Notes: generated by a model not told the origin, from the sequence alone. A stretch of DNA of 64,000 nucleotides from Frondihabitans sucicola (GCF_030296615.1 NZ_AP027732.1:4159042-4223041); one strand, 5' to 3'; numbered from the stretch's first letter, positions 19,187 to 28,764 are shown. Made by a program: numbers and translations.

Positions 19187-20305
19187 TCACCCGGAGACGG
19201 GTTCGACAGCAGGTTTCGGCGCCCGCTTGAACGGCCGCCCGGCCAGCGCGAGGCTGGCGGGGGTGCGGCGCGCCACCGTCGAGATGACGTAGGCCAGCAG
19301 GACCACGACCACGTACGCCACGAGCGTGAGCCACGGTTTCGGGACGTGGGCGGGAACCCAGCCGCCGCCGACCCACAGGAGAAGCCAGAGGACCATGGGG
19401 TGGGCGAGGAAGATGCCGAACGAGCGGTCGGAGACGACCGTGACGGCGCGGGCGATCCTGCTCTCGGGGTTCCTCCGGTCGGACCACCAGGTGCCCAGGG
19501 CCAGGAAGCCCAGACCGACGAACACCGACCACACCATCAGGACGGGCTGGAGCGGAGTGCCGGAGCGGTACAGGCTGACGCCCGACGCCACGGAGACACC
19601 GAAGAACACGAGCAGCGCCACCCCGCACGCCGCGGTCAGGACGCCGATGAGCGGGCGGTGCGCTCGCACCCAGAGGAGGAAGTCTCGGGCGTGGTAGGCG
19701 CAGATCGCGCCGAGGAAGACGAAGAACAGGTAGGTGACGAAGAGGCTCTTCGGGTTCTCCGAGACCCAGCCGAGACTGTCGGGCGAGTAGCGGAGGAACC
19801 AGGTGAACACGAGCTGGTAGGCGCCGGTGACCGCCAGCAGCAGGACGTGTCGGCCCTTGGTCTTCTCGATGATCCAGAGGAAGACGGGGAACAGGACGTA
19901 GACCTGCATCGTCACCAGCAGGAAGTAGAGGTGGTACCAGGCGGTGCCCTCGACCAGGTGCTGCAGGAACGAGACGACCGCTTCGCCGAACGTGTAGTGC
20001 GGCGACCGGAGGTTGCTCGAGACGAAGTAGATGAGCGACCACGCGACGTACGGCACCGCCACGAGCAGCAGGCGTCGCGGAACGGTCCGCACGAACGGGC
20101 GGGGCCTGCTGAAGTAGCTGTAGGCGAGAACGAACGCCGTCAGGGCGAAGAAGACCTCGCGAGTGAAGTGCAGCAGTGCCAGCAGCCCGTACAGACCGAC
20201 GTCGTCGGCAGCGGCCGTGTGACTCGTCGTGTGGACGCCGATGACGCAGGCGAAGGTCAGGATCCGGACCACGTCGATCTCGTACAGGCGCGGGGCGGAG
20301 GGCAT
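19187..20305 (-). CDS. Acyltransferase-3 family membrane protein
   Basis: Integral membrane O-acyltransferase of 372 residues with about ten helices. The N-terminal EIDVVRILTFACVIGVHTT carries the His expected for catalysis in the first helix of this family, followed by FALTAFVLAYSYFSR. Such enzymes acylate sugars, cell-wall polymers or antibiotics from a cytoplasmic acyl donor. The acceptor here is unknown. It ends with a short basic cytoplasmic tail (LAGRPFKRAPKPAVEPVSG). Single gene. Confidence 0.85.
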   Translation of the reverse strand: MPSAPRLYEIDVVRILTFACVIGVHTTSHTAAADDVGLYGLLALLHFTREVFFALTAFVLAYSYFSRPRPFVRTVPRRLLLVAVPYVAWSLIYFVSSNLRSPHYTFGEAVVSFLQHLVEGTAWYHLYFLLVTMQVYVLFPVFLWIIEKTKGRHVLLLAVTGAYQLVFTWFLRYSPDSLGWVSENPKSLFVTYLFFVFLGAICAYHARDFLLWVRAHRPLIGVLTAACGVALLVFFGVSVASGVSLYRSGTPLQPVLMVWSVFVGLGFLALGTWWSDRRNPESRIARAVTVVSDRSFGIFLAHPMVLWLLLWVGGGWVPAHVPKPWLTLVAYVVVVLLAYVISTVARRTPASLALAGRPFKRAPKPAVEPVSG

Positions 20306-20433
20306 CCTGCGAGTCTACCGAGCGAGCTTTGACGGGCCTGGGCGACGCGGACTGCCGGGTCGGCCGGTCGGGCGGCCTCCTCGGCCGCGAACCCCTCGCC
20401 CGCTCACTCGTCGCCCGCGCGCCGCTCGCCCGC

Positions 20434-20778
20434 TCAGAGCGGCGAGTGCGGCGAGTTGCGACGCCGGCTGTCGGGGGCGGCGGCGCGGCCCGCTTCGGCG
20501 TCGGCCGACACCTGCGCGTCGGCCTCGTCGCGCGCCAGGTCGTCGCGTGCCAGGTCGTCGGCGCGGAGCTCGTCGGCGTCGTCGTCGTCCGCCACGTCGG
20601 CCTCCTCGGCTTCCGTTTCGGCTTCGACCTCGGCCTCGTCTTCGCCCCCATCGACGCCGTCGACGCCGGCGGCGTCCGAGCGGGTGACCGCACCGGAGCG
20701 CCCGGGCACTCGCGCGAAGATCAGCGACGCGATGATGGTGACGATCACGGCACCGATGACGAAGAAGAGAGCAGCCAT
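20434..20778 (-). CDS. Single-helix membrane protein with acidic repeat tail
   Basis: A 114-residue protein with one N-terminal helix (ALFFVIGAVIVTIIASLIFA, residues ~3-22). A highly acidic tail contains EDEAEVEAETEAEEADVADDDDADELRAD and near-repeats DDLARDDLARDEA. It probably has a short N-terminus outside and the tail inside, or the reverse. I do not recognise a family. The tail composition and simple-sequence character suggest a disordered region. An internal CTCGTCG repetition underlies it. Confidence 0.55.
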   Translation of the reverse strand: MAALFFVIGAVIVTIIASLIFARVPGRSGAVTRSDAAGVDGVDGGEDEAEVEAETEAEEADVADDDDADELRADDLARDDLARDEADAQVSADAEAGRAAAPDSRRRNSPHSPL

Positions 20779-20855
20779 GGCGCGATCCTAGCGGTGCCGT
20801 CCACGAGCGTCCCGAGCCCGGTCAGGGCCCGCCGCGGAGCCCGACGACGGCGGTG

Positions 20856-21218
20856 TCAGTGCGAGTGGCCCTCGGCGCCGTGCTCGGACGCGCCGCCGAG
20901 CTTGAAGGCGAGTCGTCCATGTGCGTAGCCGCCGCCCGCCCGAATCGCAGTCGCCACCCAGGCCGCCTCGGAGAGCTCCGCTTCGGAGGCTCCGGCCTTG
21001 ACGGCGTTCTGGCTGTGCGCGTCGATGCAGTAGACGCACTGGGTCGTGATCCCGACGGCGAGCGCGATGAGCTCGCGGTACTTCAGCGGGATCTCGCGAC
21101 CCTGCTCCTGGAACACCGCGGCGTCGAAAGCGGCGAACTTCTCCAGGATGTCCGGCGTCGTCTTCTTGTAGACCTTCGTGTAGGTCTTGTCTTTCTCACG
21201 GTCGAAGTAGTCGCTCAT
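20856..21218 (-). CDS. AhpD / carboxymuconolactone-decarboxylase-like protein
   Basis: A 120-residue protein of the AhpD-like superfamily. Thiol motif CVYCIDAH (CxxC then Asp-x-His) is at residues ~63-70, preceded by LKYRELIALAVGITTQ. Members with this motif are alkylhydroperoxidase-type thiol reductases or oxidative-stress proteins. Decarboxylase activity is unlikely given the CxxC. The His-containing tail ASEHGAEGHSH may bind metal. It is divergent from the hen1-pnkp pair, about 100 bp away. Confidence 0.85.
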   Translation of the reverse strand: MSDYFDREKDKTYTKVYKKTTPDILEKFAAFDAAVFQEQGREIPLKYRELIALAVGITTQCVYCIDAHSQNAVKAGASEAELSEAAWVATAIRAGGGYAHGRLAFKLGGASEHGAEGHSH

Positions 21219-21322
21219 AGCGTCGATCGTGTCACTCCCGGGCGGTCCGTTCGCGGGGCCGCGTCACAGGACGTCACGCACCTAGAGTGGGAAGAACGCC
21301 CACCCGACACGAAAAGGAACCC

Positions 21323-22747
21323 GTGCTCGCCACCGTCACCTCGACCGCGCCGCAGGCCTCCGACCTCAGCCACCTGCTGCGCAAACACCCCGACAGGGCC
21401 CAGTCGTTCGACCTCAGCGTCGGAACGGCGCACGTCTTCTACCCGGAGGTGAGCGACGAGCGCTGCACCGTCGCTCTTCTCCTCGAAGTCGACGCGATCG
21501 GTCTCGTGCGCGACAAGCGGTTCCGCGGCAGCGACGACGGCAGCCTCGCACGCTACGTCAACGATCGCCCGTACGCGTCGTCGTCGATGGTCGCCGTCGC
21601 CCTCGGGCAGGTGTTCCGCACGGCCATGGGCGGAAAGAGCGAGACGTTGCCGGAGCTCGCCGCCGCTCCGCTGCCCCTCGAGATCACCGTGGCGGCTCTG
21701 CCCGCGCGAGGCTCCGACCGGGCGGGGCTCGTGACACGCCTGTTCGCGCCGCTCGGCTGGCGAGTGACCGAGACGCCGATCCCGCTCGACCCGGCCTTCC
21801 CGCAGTGGGGCGACTCCCCCTATGTCGACCTGGTGCTCACCGGCGAGGTGCGCCTCAGCGAGGCCCTGCGGCACCTCTACGTGCTCCTCCCCGTGCTCGA
21901 CGACTCGAAGCACTACTGGGTGTCCGACGACGAGGTCGGCAAGCTGCTGCGCGCGGGCGAGGGCTGGCTGCCCGACCATCCCGAGCGTGACCTGATCACG
22001 CGACGCTACCTCGCGCACCAGCGGTCACTCGTGAACGATGCCGCCGACCGGCTCGACGCGACGGCACGGCTCCTCGACACAGCGGACGAGGGCGCAGGAT
22101 CCGGGGAGACTCCCCTCGACGAAACCGCCTCCCGCCCCCGGCCGCTGGCACCCCAGCGCGCCGAAGCGGTTCTCCAGGCGCTCTCGGACGTCGGCGCACA
22201 CACCGTCGCCGACGTCGGCTGCGGCGAAGGAGCTCTGCTGACGAGACTCGCCGCGGATCCTGCGATCACGTCCCTCATCGGCACCGACGTGTCGGCGCGG
22301 GTCCTCGCGAAGGCCGAGCGCCGCCTGAACCTCCGCGAGGCGAGTGACCGCCAGCGCGACAGGATCCGTCTCGTACAGTCGTCGGTCACCTACACCGACG
22401 ACCGGCTCGCCGGGCTCGACGCCATCGTGCTGATGGAGGTCATCGAACACGTCGACCCCGAGCGGCTGCCGGCCCTCGAGGCGTCGGTCTTCGCGACGGC
22501 CGCGCCGGGGTCCGTCGTCGTCACGACGCCGAACGGCGACTACAACGCCCTCTTCGAGTCGCTTCCCGCCGGGGCCTTCCGCCACCCCGACCACCGCTTC
22601 GAATGGTCGCGCGCCGAGTTCGCCGCCTGGGCTTCGGGCGTGGCGGAGCGCACGGGCTACGTCGTCGAGTACCGGACCGTGGGCGACGTGGATCCTGCCC
22701 TCGGCTCCCCCACCCAGCTCGCCCTCTTCCGAAAGATCGCCCGATGA
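21323..22747 (+). CDS. hen1: 3'-terminal RNA ribose 2'-O-methyltransferase Hen1
   Basis: Methylates the 2'-OH of the 3'-terminal nucleotide at a break in RNA before sealing, which makes the repaired RNA resistant to the same cleavage (known for bacterial Hen1). The N-terminal ~240 residues form the Hen1-specific ligase-activating domain. The C-terminal SAM-binding domain has DVGCGEGALLTRL (near residue 300). The metal-binding EVIEHV motif and a later His in HPDHRFEW match the ExxEH...H cluster of the family. The GTG at 21323 follows AAAAGGAA. A TAGAGT -10 box lies at 21283. The stop overlaps the pnkp start (ATGA). Length 474. Confidence 0.93.
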   Translation: MLATVTSTAPQASDLSHLLRKHPDRAQSFDLSVGTAHVFYPEVSDERCTVALLLEVDAIGLVRDKRFRGSDDGSLARYVNDRPYASSSMVAVALGQVFRTAMGGKSETLPELAAAPLPLEITVAALPARGSDRAGLVTRLFAPLGWRVTETPIPLDPAFPQWGDSPYVDLVLTGEVRLSEALRHLYVLLPVLDDSKHYWVSDDEVGKLLRAGEGWLPDHPERDLITRRYLAHQRSLVNDAADRLDATARLLDTADEGAGSGETPLDETASRPRPLAPQRAEAVLQALSDVGAHTVADVGCGEGALLTRLAADPAITSLIGTDVSARVLAKAERRLNLREASDRQRDRIRLVQSSVTYTDDRLAGLDAIVLMEVIEHVDPERLPALEASVFATAAPGSVVVTTPNGDYNALFESLPAGAFRHPDHRFEWSRAEFAAWASGVAERTGYVVEYRTVGDVDPALGSPTQLALFRKIAR

Positions 22748-25287
22748 CTCGCCTCACCCTCCCCGACATGTCGCTCGTCGTGCTCGTCGGCGTCTCCGGC
22801 TCGGGCAAGTCGACCTTCGCGGCCGAGCACTTCGGGCCGTTCGAGACGCTGTCGAGCGATTTCTTCCGGGGTCTCGTGTCGAACGACGAGAACGATCAGG
22901 CGGCCACGGCCGCGGCCTTCGAATCGCTCCGCTTCGTGGCCGGCAAGCGGCTCGACGCCGGGCTGCTGACCGTCGTCGACGCCACGAACGTCCAGGCCGA
23001 GGCTCGACGCTCGTTCGTCGCGCTGGCTCGGGAGCACGACGTCCTGCCGGTCGCGGTGGTGCTCGACGTGCCCGAAAGCGTCTGCGTCGCTCGGAACGCC
23101 GCACGTCCCGACCGGAACTTCGGCGCGGCTGTCGTCAAGCGGCAGCACGACCAGCTGCGCCGGTCGCTCAAGTTCCTCGGCAAGGAGGGATTCCGGCGCG
23201 TGCACGTGCTGCGCGGGCTCGACGAGATCGCCTCGGCCTCGTTCGTCCGCGAACCGCTCCTCAACGACAGACGCGAAGAGCGCGGGCCGTTCGACGCCAT
23301 CGGCGACGTGCACGGCTGCCGCTCCGAGCTCGAAGCACTGCTCGAGAAGCTCGGGTACTCGCTGACCCGCGACGAGCTGGGGCGACCGATCGACGCCGCG
23401 CACCCCGAGGGCCGCCGCGCGATCTTCCTCGGCGACCTCGTCGACCGCGGGCCGGACACCCCGGGGGTGCTGCGCCTGGTGATGGGCATGGTCGGCGCCG
23501 GGCACGCCTTCGCGGTGCCCGGCAACCACGAGTCGAAGCTCGTCCGCGCGCTGCAGGGCAAGAAGGTGCAGACCAGCCACGGTCTCGCCGAGACGCTCGC
23601 CCAACTCGCCGGCGAGACCGACGAGTTCCGCCGCGAGGTCGAGACGTTCGGCCACGACCTCGTGTCGCACCTCGTGCTCGACGACGGCAAGCTCGTCGTC
23701 GTGCACGCCGGGCTCATCGAGAAGTACCAGGGCCGGGCCTCCGGCCGCGTGCGGTCGTTCGCGCTCTACGGAGACACCACCGGCGAGACCGACGAGTACG
23801 GCCTGCCCGTGCGGCTGCCCTGGGCCGACGAGTACCGCGGCACCGCGACCGTCCTCTACGGCCACACGCCCACGCTCGACGCCGAGTGGATCAACAACAC
23901 GATGTGCCTCGACACCGGCTGTGTGTTCGGCGGCAAGCTGTCGGCGCTGCGCTACCCCGAGCGCGAGGTCGTCGACGTGCCGGCCGAACAGGTCTGGTAC
24001 GAGCCGGTGGCGCCGCTCGGGCGCGGGTTCCGTGGTTCGTCGGGGTCCGAGCGGGACGACTCGCTGCTCCGGATCGACGACGTCCTCGGAAAGCAGATCG
24101 TCGAAACGCGGGTCTTCGGCAAGGTCGGGATTCGAGAGGACAACGCGGCCGGCGCGCTCGAGGTCATGAGCCGTTTCGCCACCGATCCTCGGCGGCTCGT
24201 CTACCTGCCGCCGACGATGAGTCCGCCGCACACCGCAGCCTCCGGCGCCCTGCTCGAGCATCCCGCGGAGGCGTTCGCGTCGTACCGCAAAGACGGCCTG
24301 CCCGGCGTCATCTGCGAAGAGAAGCACATGGGGTCGCGTGCCGTCGTGCTGCTGACCCGGGATCCTGCGCCCTTCGGAGCCCCCGAGGGCTGGCGCGGAG
24401 CCGTCCACACGCGCACCGGCCGAGCCTTCTTCGACGAGGCGACGACCGACGCGTTCCTCGCGCGGCTCGACGCTGCCGCGTCGACCGCCGGCCTGTGGGA
24501 CGAACTCGAGACGTCGTGGCTGCTGTTCGACGCCGAGCTGCTGCCGTGGTCGCTCAAGGCGGGCTCGATGATCCGCGACCAGTACGCCAGCGTCGGAGCC
24601 GCCGCCACGGCCGCCCTACCGGCGGCCGTGCGGGTGCTCGAGCGGGCCGCCGCTCGGGGCTCCGACGTCGGGGAGGTCCTCGATCGCACGCGCCGACGGT
24701 CCGCCGACGCCTTCGCCTACCGCGACGCCTACCGCCGCTACAGCGCACCTTCGTCCGGCCTCGACGGGGTGCAGCTCGCCCCGTTCCAACTGCTCGCCTC
24801 CGAGGGGAAGAGCCATCTGGGGCAGGATCACGCCTGGCACCTGTCGATCGCGGACCGCCTGGTCGCCGCCGATCCCGCGTTCGTCCGGGCGACGAGGCGT
24901 CTCGAGGTCGATCTGGCCTCCACCGACTCGGAAGCCGCCGCGGTGACCTGGTGGGAGCAACTGACCGCCGCCGGCGGCGAAGGCATGGTCGTGAAGCCCC
25001 TCGCCGGACTGACGCGGGGTACGAAATCGCTGGCTCAGCCCGGGATCAAGGTGCGCGGCGCGGAGTACCTGCGGATCATCTACGGACCCGACTACCTCGA
25101 ACCCGAGAACCTGGCGAGACTCCGCGACCGCGACGTCGGACACAAACGCTCGATGGCACTGCGCGAGTACGCGCTCGGCGTCGAAGCCGTCGAGCGGTTC
25201 GTCGCCGGCGAGCCCCTGTGGCGCGTGCACCAGGCCGTGTTCGGAGTACTGGCACTGGAGTCGGAGCCGGTGGATCCGAGGCTGTGA
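22744..25287 (+). CDS. pnkp: Polynucleotide kinase-phosphatase (bacterial Pnkp RNA-repair enzyme)
   Basis: Three-domain RNA end-healing and sealing enzyme that works with Hen1. It has a 5' kinase domain with P-loop GVSGSGKST at residues 16-24. A metallophosphoesterase follows (2',3' end healing) with GDVHGC near residue 184, GDLVDRGPDT and GNHES. The C-terminal adenylyltransferase/ligase domain has EEKHMGSR, whose Lys near residue 527 takes the AMP. At 847 residues it matches family length. The ATG overlaps the hen1 stop. Together they form a complete two-gene cassette for repairing RNAs, probably tRNAs, cut by ribotoxins (function inferred from characterised Clostridium and Anabaena homologues). 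Confidence 0.95.
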   Translation: MTRLTLPDMSLVVLVGVSGSGKSTFAAEHFGPFETLSSDFFRGLVSNDENDQAATAAAFESLRFVAGKRLDAGLLTVVDATNVQAEARRSFVALAREHDVLPVAVVLDVPESVCVARNAARPDRNFGAAVVKRQHDQLRRSLKFLGKEGFRRVHVLRGLDEIASASFVREPLLNDRREERGPFDAIGDVHGCRSELEALLEKLGYSLTRDELGRPIDAAHPEGRRAIFLGDLVDRGPDTPGVLRLVMGMVGAGHAFAVPGNHESKLVRALQGKKVQTSHGLAETLAQLAGETDEFRREVETFGHDLVSHLVLDDGKLVVVHAGLIEKYQGRASGRVRSFALYGDTTGETDEYGLPVRLPWADEYRGTATVLYGHTPTLDAEWINNTMCLDTGCVFGGKLSALRYPEREVVDVPAEQVWYEPVAPLGRGFRGSSGSERDDSLLRIDDVLGKQIVETRVFGKVGIREDNAAGALEVMSRFATDPRRLVYLPPTMSPPHTAASGALLEHPAEAFASYRKDGLPGVICEEKHMGSRAVVLLTRDPAPFGAPEGWRGAVHTRTGRAFFDEATTDAFLARLDAAASTAGLWDELETSWLLFDAELLPWSLKAGSMIRDQYASVGAAATAALPAAVRVLERAAARGSDVGEVLDRTRRRSADAFAYRDAYRRYSAPSSGLDGVQLAPFQLLASEGKSHLGQDHAWHLSIADRLVAADPAFVRATRRLEVDLASTDSEAAAVTWWEQLTAAGGEGMVVKPLAGLTRGTKSLAQPGIKVRGAEYLRIIYGPDYLEPENLARLRDRDVGHKRSMALREYALGVEAVERFVAGEPLWRVHQAVFGVLALESEPVDPRL

Positions 25288-25358
25288 CATACCCGCTCCG
25301 CAGCCCACTCGGCGCAGAGAGCGCCTCCTGAGCCGCGAATCGGGGCGCCGTGCGCATC
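25284..25358. repeat. 75-bp direct repeat, copy A
   Basis: Matches 25457-25531 at 72 of 75 positions by eye, with a 173-bp period. It begins inside the pnkp stop codon. The 358-bp region 25288-25645 has no gene I can support. It holds this repeat pair, further partial copies containing CTCGGCGCGGAGAGCG, and otherwise nothing recognisable. Confidence 0.8.
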
Positions 25359-25456
25359 GCGGAGGCGTGCCGTTCGCCCGGCCCGAGCGCGGGCTCGGCG
25401 CGGAGAGCGGCGGCGACGTACCGCGCTTCGCGGCTCACTCGGCGCGGAGAGCGGCG

Positions 25457-25531
25457 GTGACATACCCGCTCCGCGGCCCACTCGGCGCGGAGAGCGCCCC
25501 CTGAGCCGCGAATCGGGGCGCCGTGCGCATC
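25457..25531. repeat. 75-bp direct repeat, copy B
   Basis: Second copy of the repeat beginning GTGACATACCCGCTCCGC. Between the copies, shorter repeats of CTCGGCGCGGAGAGCGGCGG (25394 and 25438 areas) suggest repeated local duplication. Confidence 0.8.
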
Positions 25532-25645
25532 TCGGAACGGTGCGCGAGACCGCCGCTCCGCCCGGCGCTAGCACGGGGCGGGCGGCCCAACCGCGACCTC
25601 GACGCCGCGACCGAGCCGCGCGCCAGGGCGCGCGCCAGCCGGACG

Positions 25646-26211
25646 TCAGGCGGCGAGGAGCGCCCGGAGTGCGGCCAGCGTCTCACGCAGGAGCCCGGCC
25701 AGCGCGACGTCGTCGGGGCCGGCCAGCCAGCGCTCGAGGGAGACGCTGAAGACGGTGGTGGTGACCTCCGCGGTCAGAGCGGCGGTGAGGAGTCGACACC
25801 GCGCGCCTCGAATCCCTCGCGGATGGCAGTCGACAGGGTCGACATCTTGCGGAGCTCTCGTTCCCGGAGACCCTCGTCGGACTCGATGACCGTCCTGCGC
25901 AGCCGCACTGCGGCCGGCCCGATGGAGAACTGGGCAGAGGCGACGCCGTCGAGGGCGGCCGCGATGACGTCGAGCGGGTTCTCGAAGTCGGGCGCCTCGG
26001 CGATCATTCGCGCCGCAAGCTGCGGCACGTCGGCCTCGCCGCCGAACAGCACCTCGCGCTTGTCGGCGAAGTGCCGGAAGAACGTGCGCGTGGTCAGCCC
26101 GGCGCGGGCGGTGATCTGCGGGACCGTCGTCGCGGCGAAGCCCTGCTCGACGAAGAGCTCGAGGGCCGCGCGACGCAGCCGCTCGTGAGCCCCGGGTTCC
26201 CATCGCGCCAT
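25646..26211 (-). CDS. TetR-family regulator (one frameshift)
   Basis: Helix-turn-helix repressor. The DNA-binding domain covers residues ~8-55 (RRAALELFVEQGFAATTVPQ, ITARAGLTTRTFFRHFADKREVLF). The C-terminal ligand domain is split by a frameshift at GG 25789-25790. One more G gives GVDSLTAALTAEVTTTVFSVSLERWLAG and a 188-residue product, normal for TetR. It is divergent from the saccharopine-dehydrogenase-like gene with a 14-base inverted repeat between, so it likely controls that gene and itself. Confidence 0.85.
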
Positions 26212-26226
26212 GGTTCGAGTCTAGAT

Positions 26227-26275
26227 GATGACATTGCGTGCCATCAGGACTACTGTGATGACACGCAATGTCATC
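26227..26275. promoter_or_regulatory. TetR operator region between divergent genes
   Basis: Perfect 14-base inverted arms GATGACATTGCGTG (26227-26240) and CACGCAATGTCATC (26262-26275) are separated by 21 bases. The TetR ATG is 16 bp to the left and the reductase ATG 22 bp to the right. Each arm plus its inner flank also looks like a half-site pair. Confidence 0.7.
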
Positions 26276-26296
26276 AAGCTGAAGAAGTGAGAACGC

Positions 26297-27361
26297 ATGA
26301 CCAACGACATCTGGATTCTCGGAGCAACCGGTCGCACCGGTCGCGACGTCGCCGCCCGCCTCGACCGGGAAGGCGTCGACCTGGTTCTCGCGGGGCGGTC
26401 CCGCTCGACCCTCGACGCCCTCGCGGGAGAGCTCGGCGGTCGGCCGCGCGTCAGCGTCGGTTCCCTCGACGAGAACCTCAGGCGCCTGGCGCAGGATCCC
26501 CCGCGGGTCGTGGTCAACACCGTCGGCCCCTTCGCGACCACGAGCCGACAGGTCTCCGAGGCGCTCCCCGACGGCACGCACTACGTCGACATCTCGAACG
26601 AGTTCTCGGGGTTCGAAGACGTCTTCGGCCTCGACGAGCGAGCCAAGCGGAAGGGGCAGACCCTCGTGAAGGGCGCGGGCTACGGAGTGATGGGGACGGA
26701 GGCCGCGATCCTGCGCCTCTGCGAAGGCCGCCCCCGGCCGGCGCGCGTGCGAGTCGATTCGCTGCCGACGCTCGCACTGGCGGCCGGGCCGCTGGGGGCA
26801 GCACTCGCCGGAAGCGTCGTCGAGGTGATTCGCTTCGGCGGACGAGAGGTGCGAGGCGGGTCGCTGGTCCGTTCCGCCACGGCGTCGCACCCGAGAACGA
26901 TCGTCACTCCCGAGGGCGACTCGCTCTTCACGGGCGGCGGCGCCAGCGGCGACCTGTTCGCCGCCTGGCGCGCCAGCGGGGCAGAGGCCGTCGTGGCAGC
27001 GTCGATGGCCGCGCCCTCCAACCCCGTCGTGCGCCGCGTGATCCTGCCGATTCTCGGGGTGCTGATCCGCATCCCCGGCGCACCGGCTTTCCTGTCGGGC
27101 AGGATCGCGAAGATCAAGCTCAAAGAGGGATCGATGGCACGGACCGCGACCTGGGGTCACGCCGAAGCCGAGTGGCCAGATGGCACCACGAGCGAGGCCT
27201 GGCTCCGGACCGGTGACGCCGGGGTCTTCACGGCCGACGTCTTCGCGGAGGTCGCCCTCCGGCTTCTGCGGGGCGAGGGCAAGCCGGGCGCCTTCACGCC
27301 GGGCGCGCTGTTCGGTGCGGACCTCGCCGAGGCCGCCGGCGCCACCATCACCCTCGTCTGA
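26297..27361 (+). CDS. Saccharopine-dehydrogenase-like (trans-acting enoyl reductase type) oxidoreductase
   Basis: A 354-residue protein with an N-terminal Rossmann fold, IWILGATGRTGRDVAARL (residues ~4-21), the nucleotide-binding motif of the saccharopine dehydrogenase / trans-enoyl reductase family. VVNTVGPFATTS and HYVDISNEF are typical downstream motifs. The substrate is unknown. Actinobacterial members are often called saccharopine dehydrogenase NADP-binding proteins without lysine-pathway function. Under probable control of the divergent TetR gene. Confidence 0.8.
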   Translation: MTNDIWILGATGRTGRDVAARLDREGVDLVLAGRSRSTLDALAGELGGRPRVSVGSLDENLRRLAQDPPRVVVNTVGPFATTSRQVSEALPDGTHYVDISNEFSGFEDVFGLDERAKRKGQTLVKGAGYGVMGTEAAILRLCEGRPRPARVRVDSLPTLALAAGPLGAALAGSVVEVIRFGGREVRGGSLVRSATASHPRTIVTPEGDSLFTGGGASGDLFAAWRASGAEAVVAASMAAPSNPVVRRVILPILGVLIRIPGAPAFLSGRIAKIKLKEGSMARTATWGHAEAEWPDGTTSEAWLRTGDAGVFTADVFAEVALRLLRGEGKPGAFTPGALFGADLAEAAGATITLV

Positions 27362-27389
27362 CCTCGCCGTCGGGGCGCGGCCGTCCCGG

Positions 27390-28764
27390 TCAGTCGCGGA
27401 AGAACTCGACCTCCGAGGCCGGCAAGCTCGTCGCGCCGACCCGGCCGGTCCGGGCGAAGTCGGCCCACGCCTTCCGCAGGGCTCGACCGCGCTGCTCGAC
27501 CGCGGGCCAATCCGACGGCCCCACGAGCGCCGTCTTCGTCCAGGCCGCCTCGGTGCCGAACAGCAGGGGAGGTCGCCCACGTGCCCCGCGCCGATCCTGC
27601 TGCCCGCGGGTGACCACCGGATCTCGTACCGGGTCGCGCGCCCCCGGCTGCCCGGTGCCGCGCGGCGAAGCGCTTGGCGTCGGTGGTGTAGATCCTGTCG
27701 GTCGTCGGGCGAAGGATGAGCCACCGGAGCGCCCGCCCGACGATCGGGAGCTCGGTCGCGATGCGCAGCGGCGGCAGGACGGCGAGGTACATGCCCGTCT
27801 CCTCCCGCATGGTTCCGATGAGCACGTCGATCTCGGGCGCGACCTGCTGCCAGGCAGTCGCGGCCTCGTCCTCCGGCGGCAACGGCGCGTGCCCGTACTG
27901 CACGCCGAACGGCATCCCGCCCTTGAGCCCGAACCGCAGCGCCGCCTTCTCGGCCACCGGCTGCAACGCCAGCAGTTCGTCGACCGTCGCATCGCTTCGA
28001 GGCACTCCGGTCGCCGCGAGCATGGCGTCGACCATGGGGCCTCGACCTCTCATCAGCCCGAGCGGGTCGCTCTGCACGATGACCCTGCGGAACAGCCCGC
28101 GAGCGCCGTCACTGATCATCAGGTGCGAGATAGCGTCTCCGCCGGCCGACTGCCCGAAGAGCGTCACGAGGGCAGGATCCCCTCCGAAGGCTGCGATCGA
28201 TCGCTGCACCCACTCGAGCGCTGCCACGATGTCGAGCAGCCCCAGGTTGGCGGGCACCGTCTTCCCGTCGCCGTAGAACCCGAGTACACCGAGACGGTGC
28301 GTGACGCTCACGACGATGACCCGCTGCTCTCGCACGAGCGACCCGGAGTCGTAGAGCGGCACGTCGCCGGCACCCGTGACGTACGACCCGCCGTGGATCC
28401 ACACCATGACGGGCACCGTCTCGTCCGCACCGAGATCGGACGGGACCGTGATCGTGAGCGTCTGGCAGTCCTCCGACCCGAGGAGCCCGTCGGCCGCGCC
28501 CGGCAGCAGCTCGTCGAGCACCGCGGACGGCAGCTGCGGGCACGCCGGCGCCCGGACGAGAGCCTCGAAGGGCGCAGGATCCCCGGGAGCACCTGCGGGC
28601 CCGGCCAACGACTCCGGCGCTTCGAATCGACCGGCCCGCGCATACGGCACCCCGACCATCCGGACCACGTCGCCGTCGACTCGTCCCACGACGACGCCGC
28701 CCGGTGTGGCGAACTCCCGTGTCTCGACCTCGTCCAGTGCGGTGTTCCGTCCCGTTGCCGTCAT
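27390..28764 (-). CDS. Type B carboxylesterase (two frameshifts)
   Basis: Alpha/beta-hydrolase of the carboxylesterase/para-nitrobenzyl esterase family. VMVWIHGGSYVTGAG forms the oxyanion hole, and the nucleophile Ser is in TLFGQSAGGDAISH. GSEDCQTLTITVP is the family signature near residue 90. Frame losses at the C run 27641-27645 and the G run 27566-27569 (plus-strand numbering) break the C-terminal third. Adding one base at each gives AAGGRATRYEIRWSPAGS and GDLPLLFGTEAAWTKTAL and a 458-residue protein. The start MTATGRNTALDEVETR follows GAGGGCGC. It is divergent from the ArsR gene. Confidence 0.82.

Noticed and set aside
25646..27724. Long minus-strand open frame spanning the TetR gene and the reductase region
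   Set aside because: Only the TetR C-terminus at one end and a short carboxylesterase segment at the other are real. The middle is antisense to the conserved reductase.
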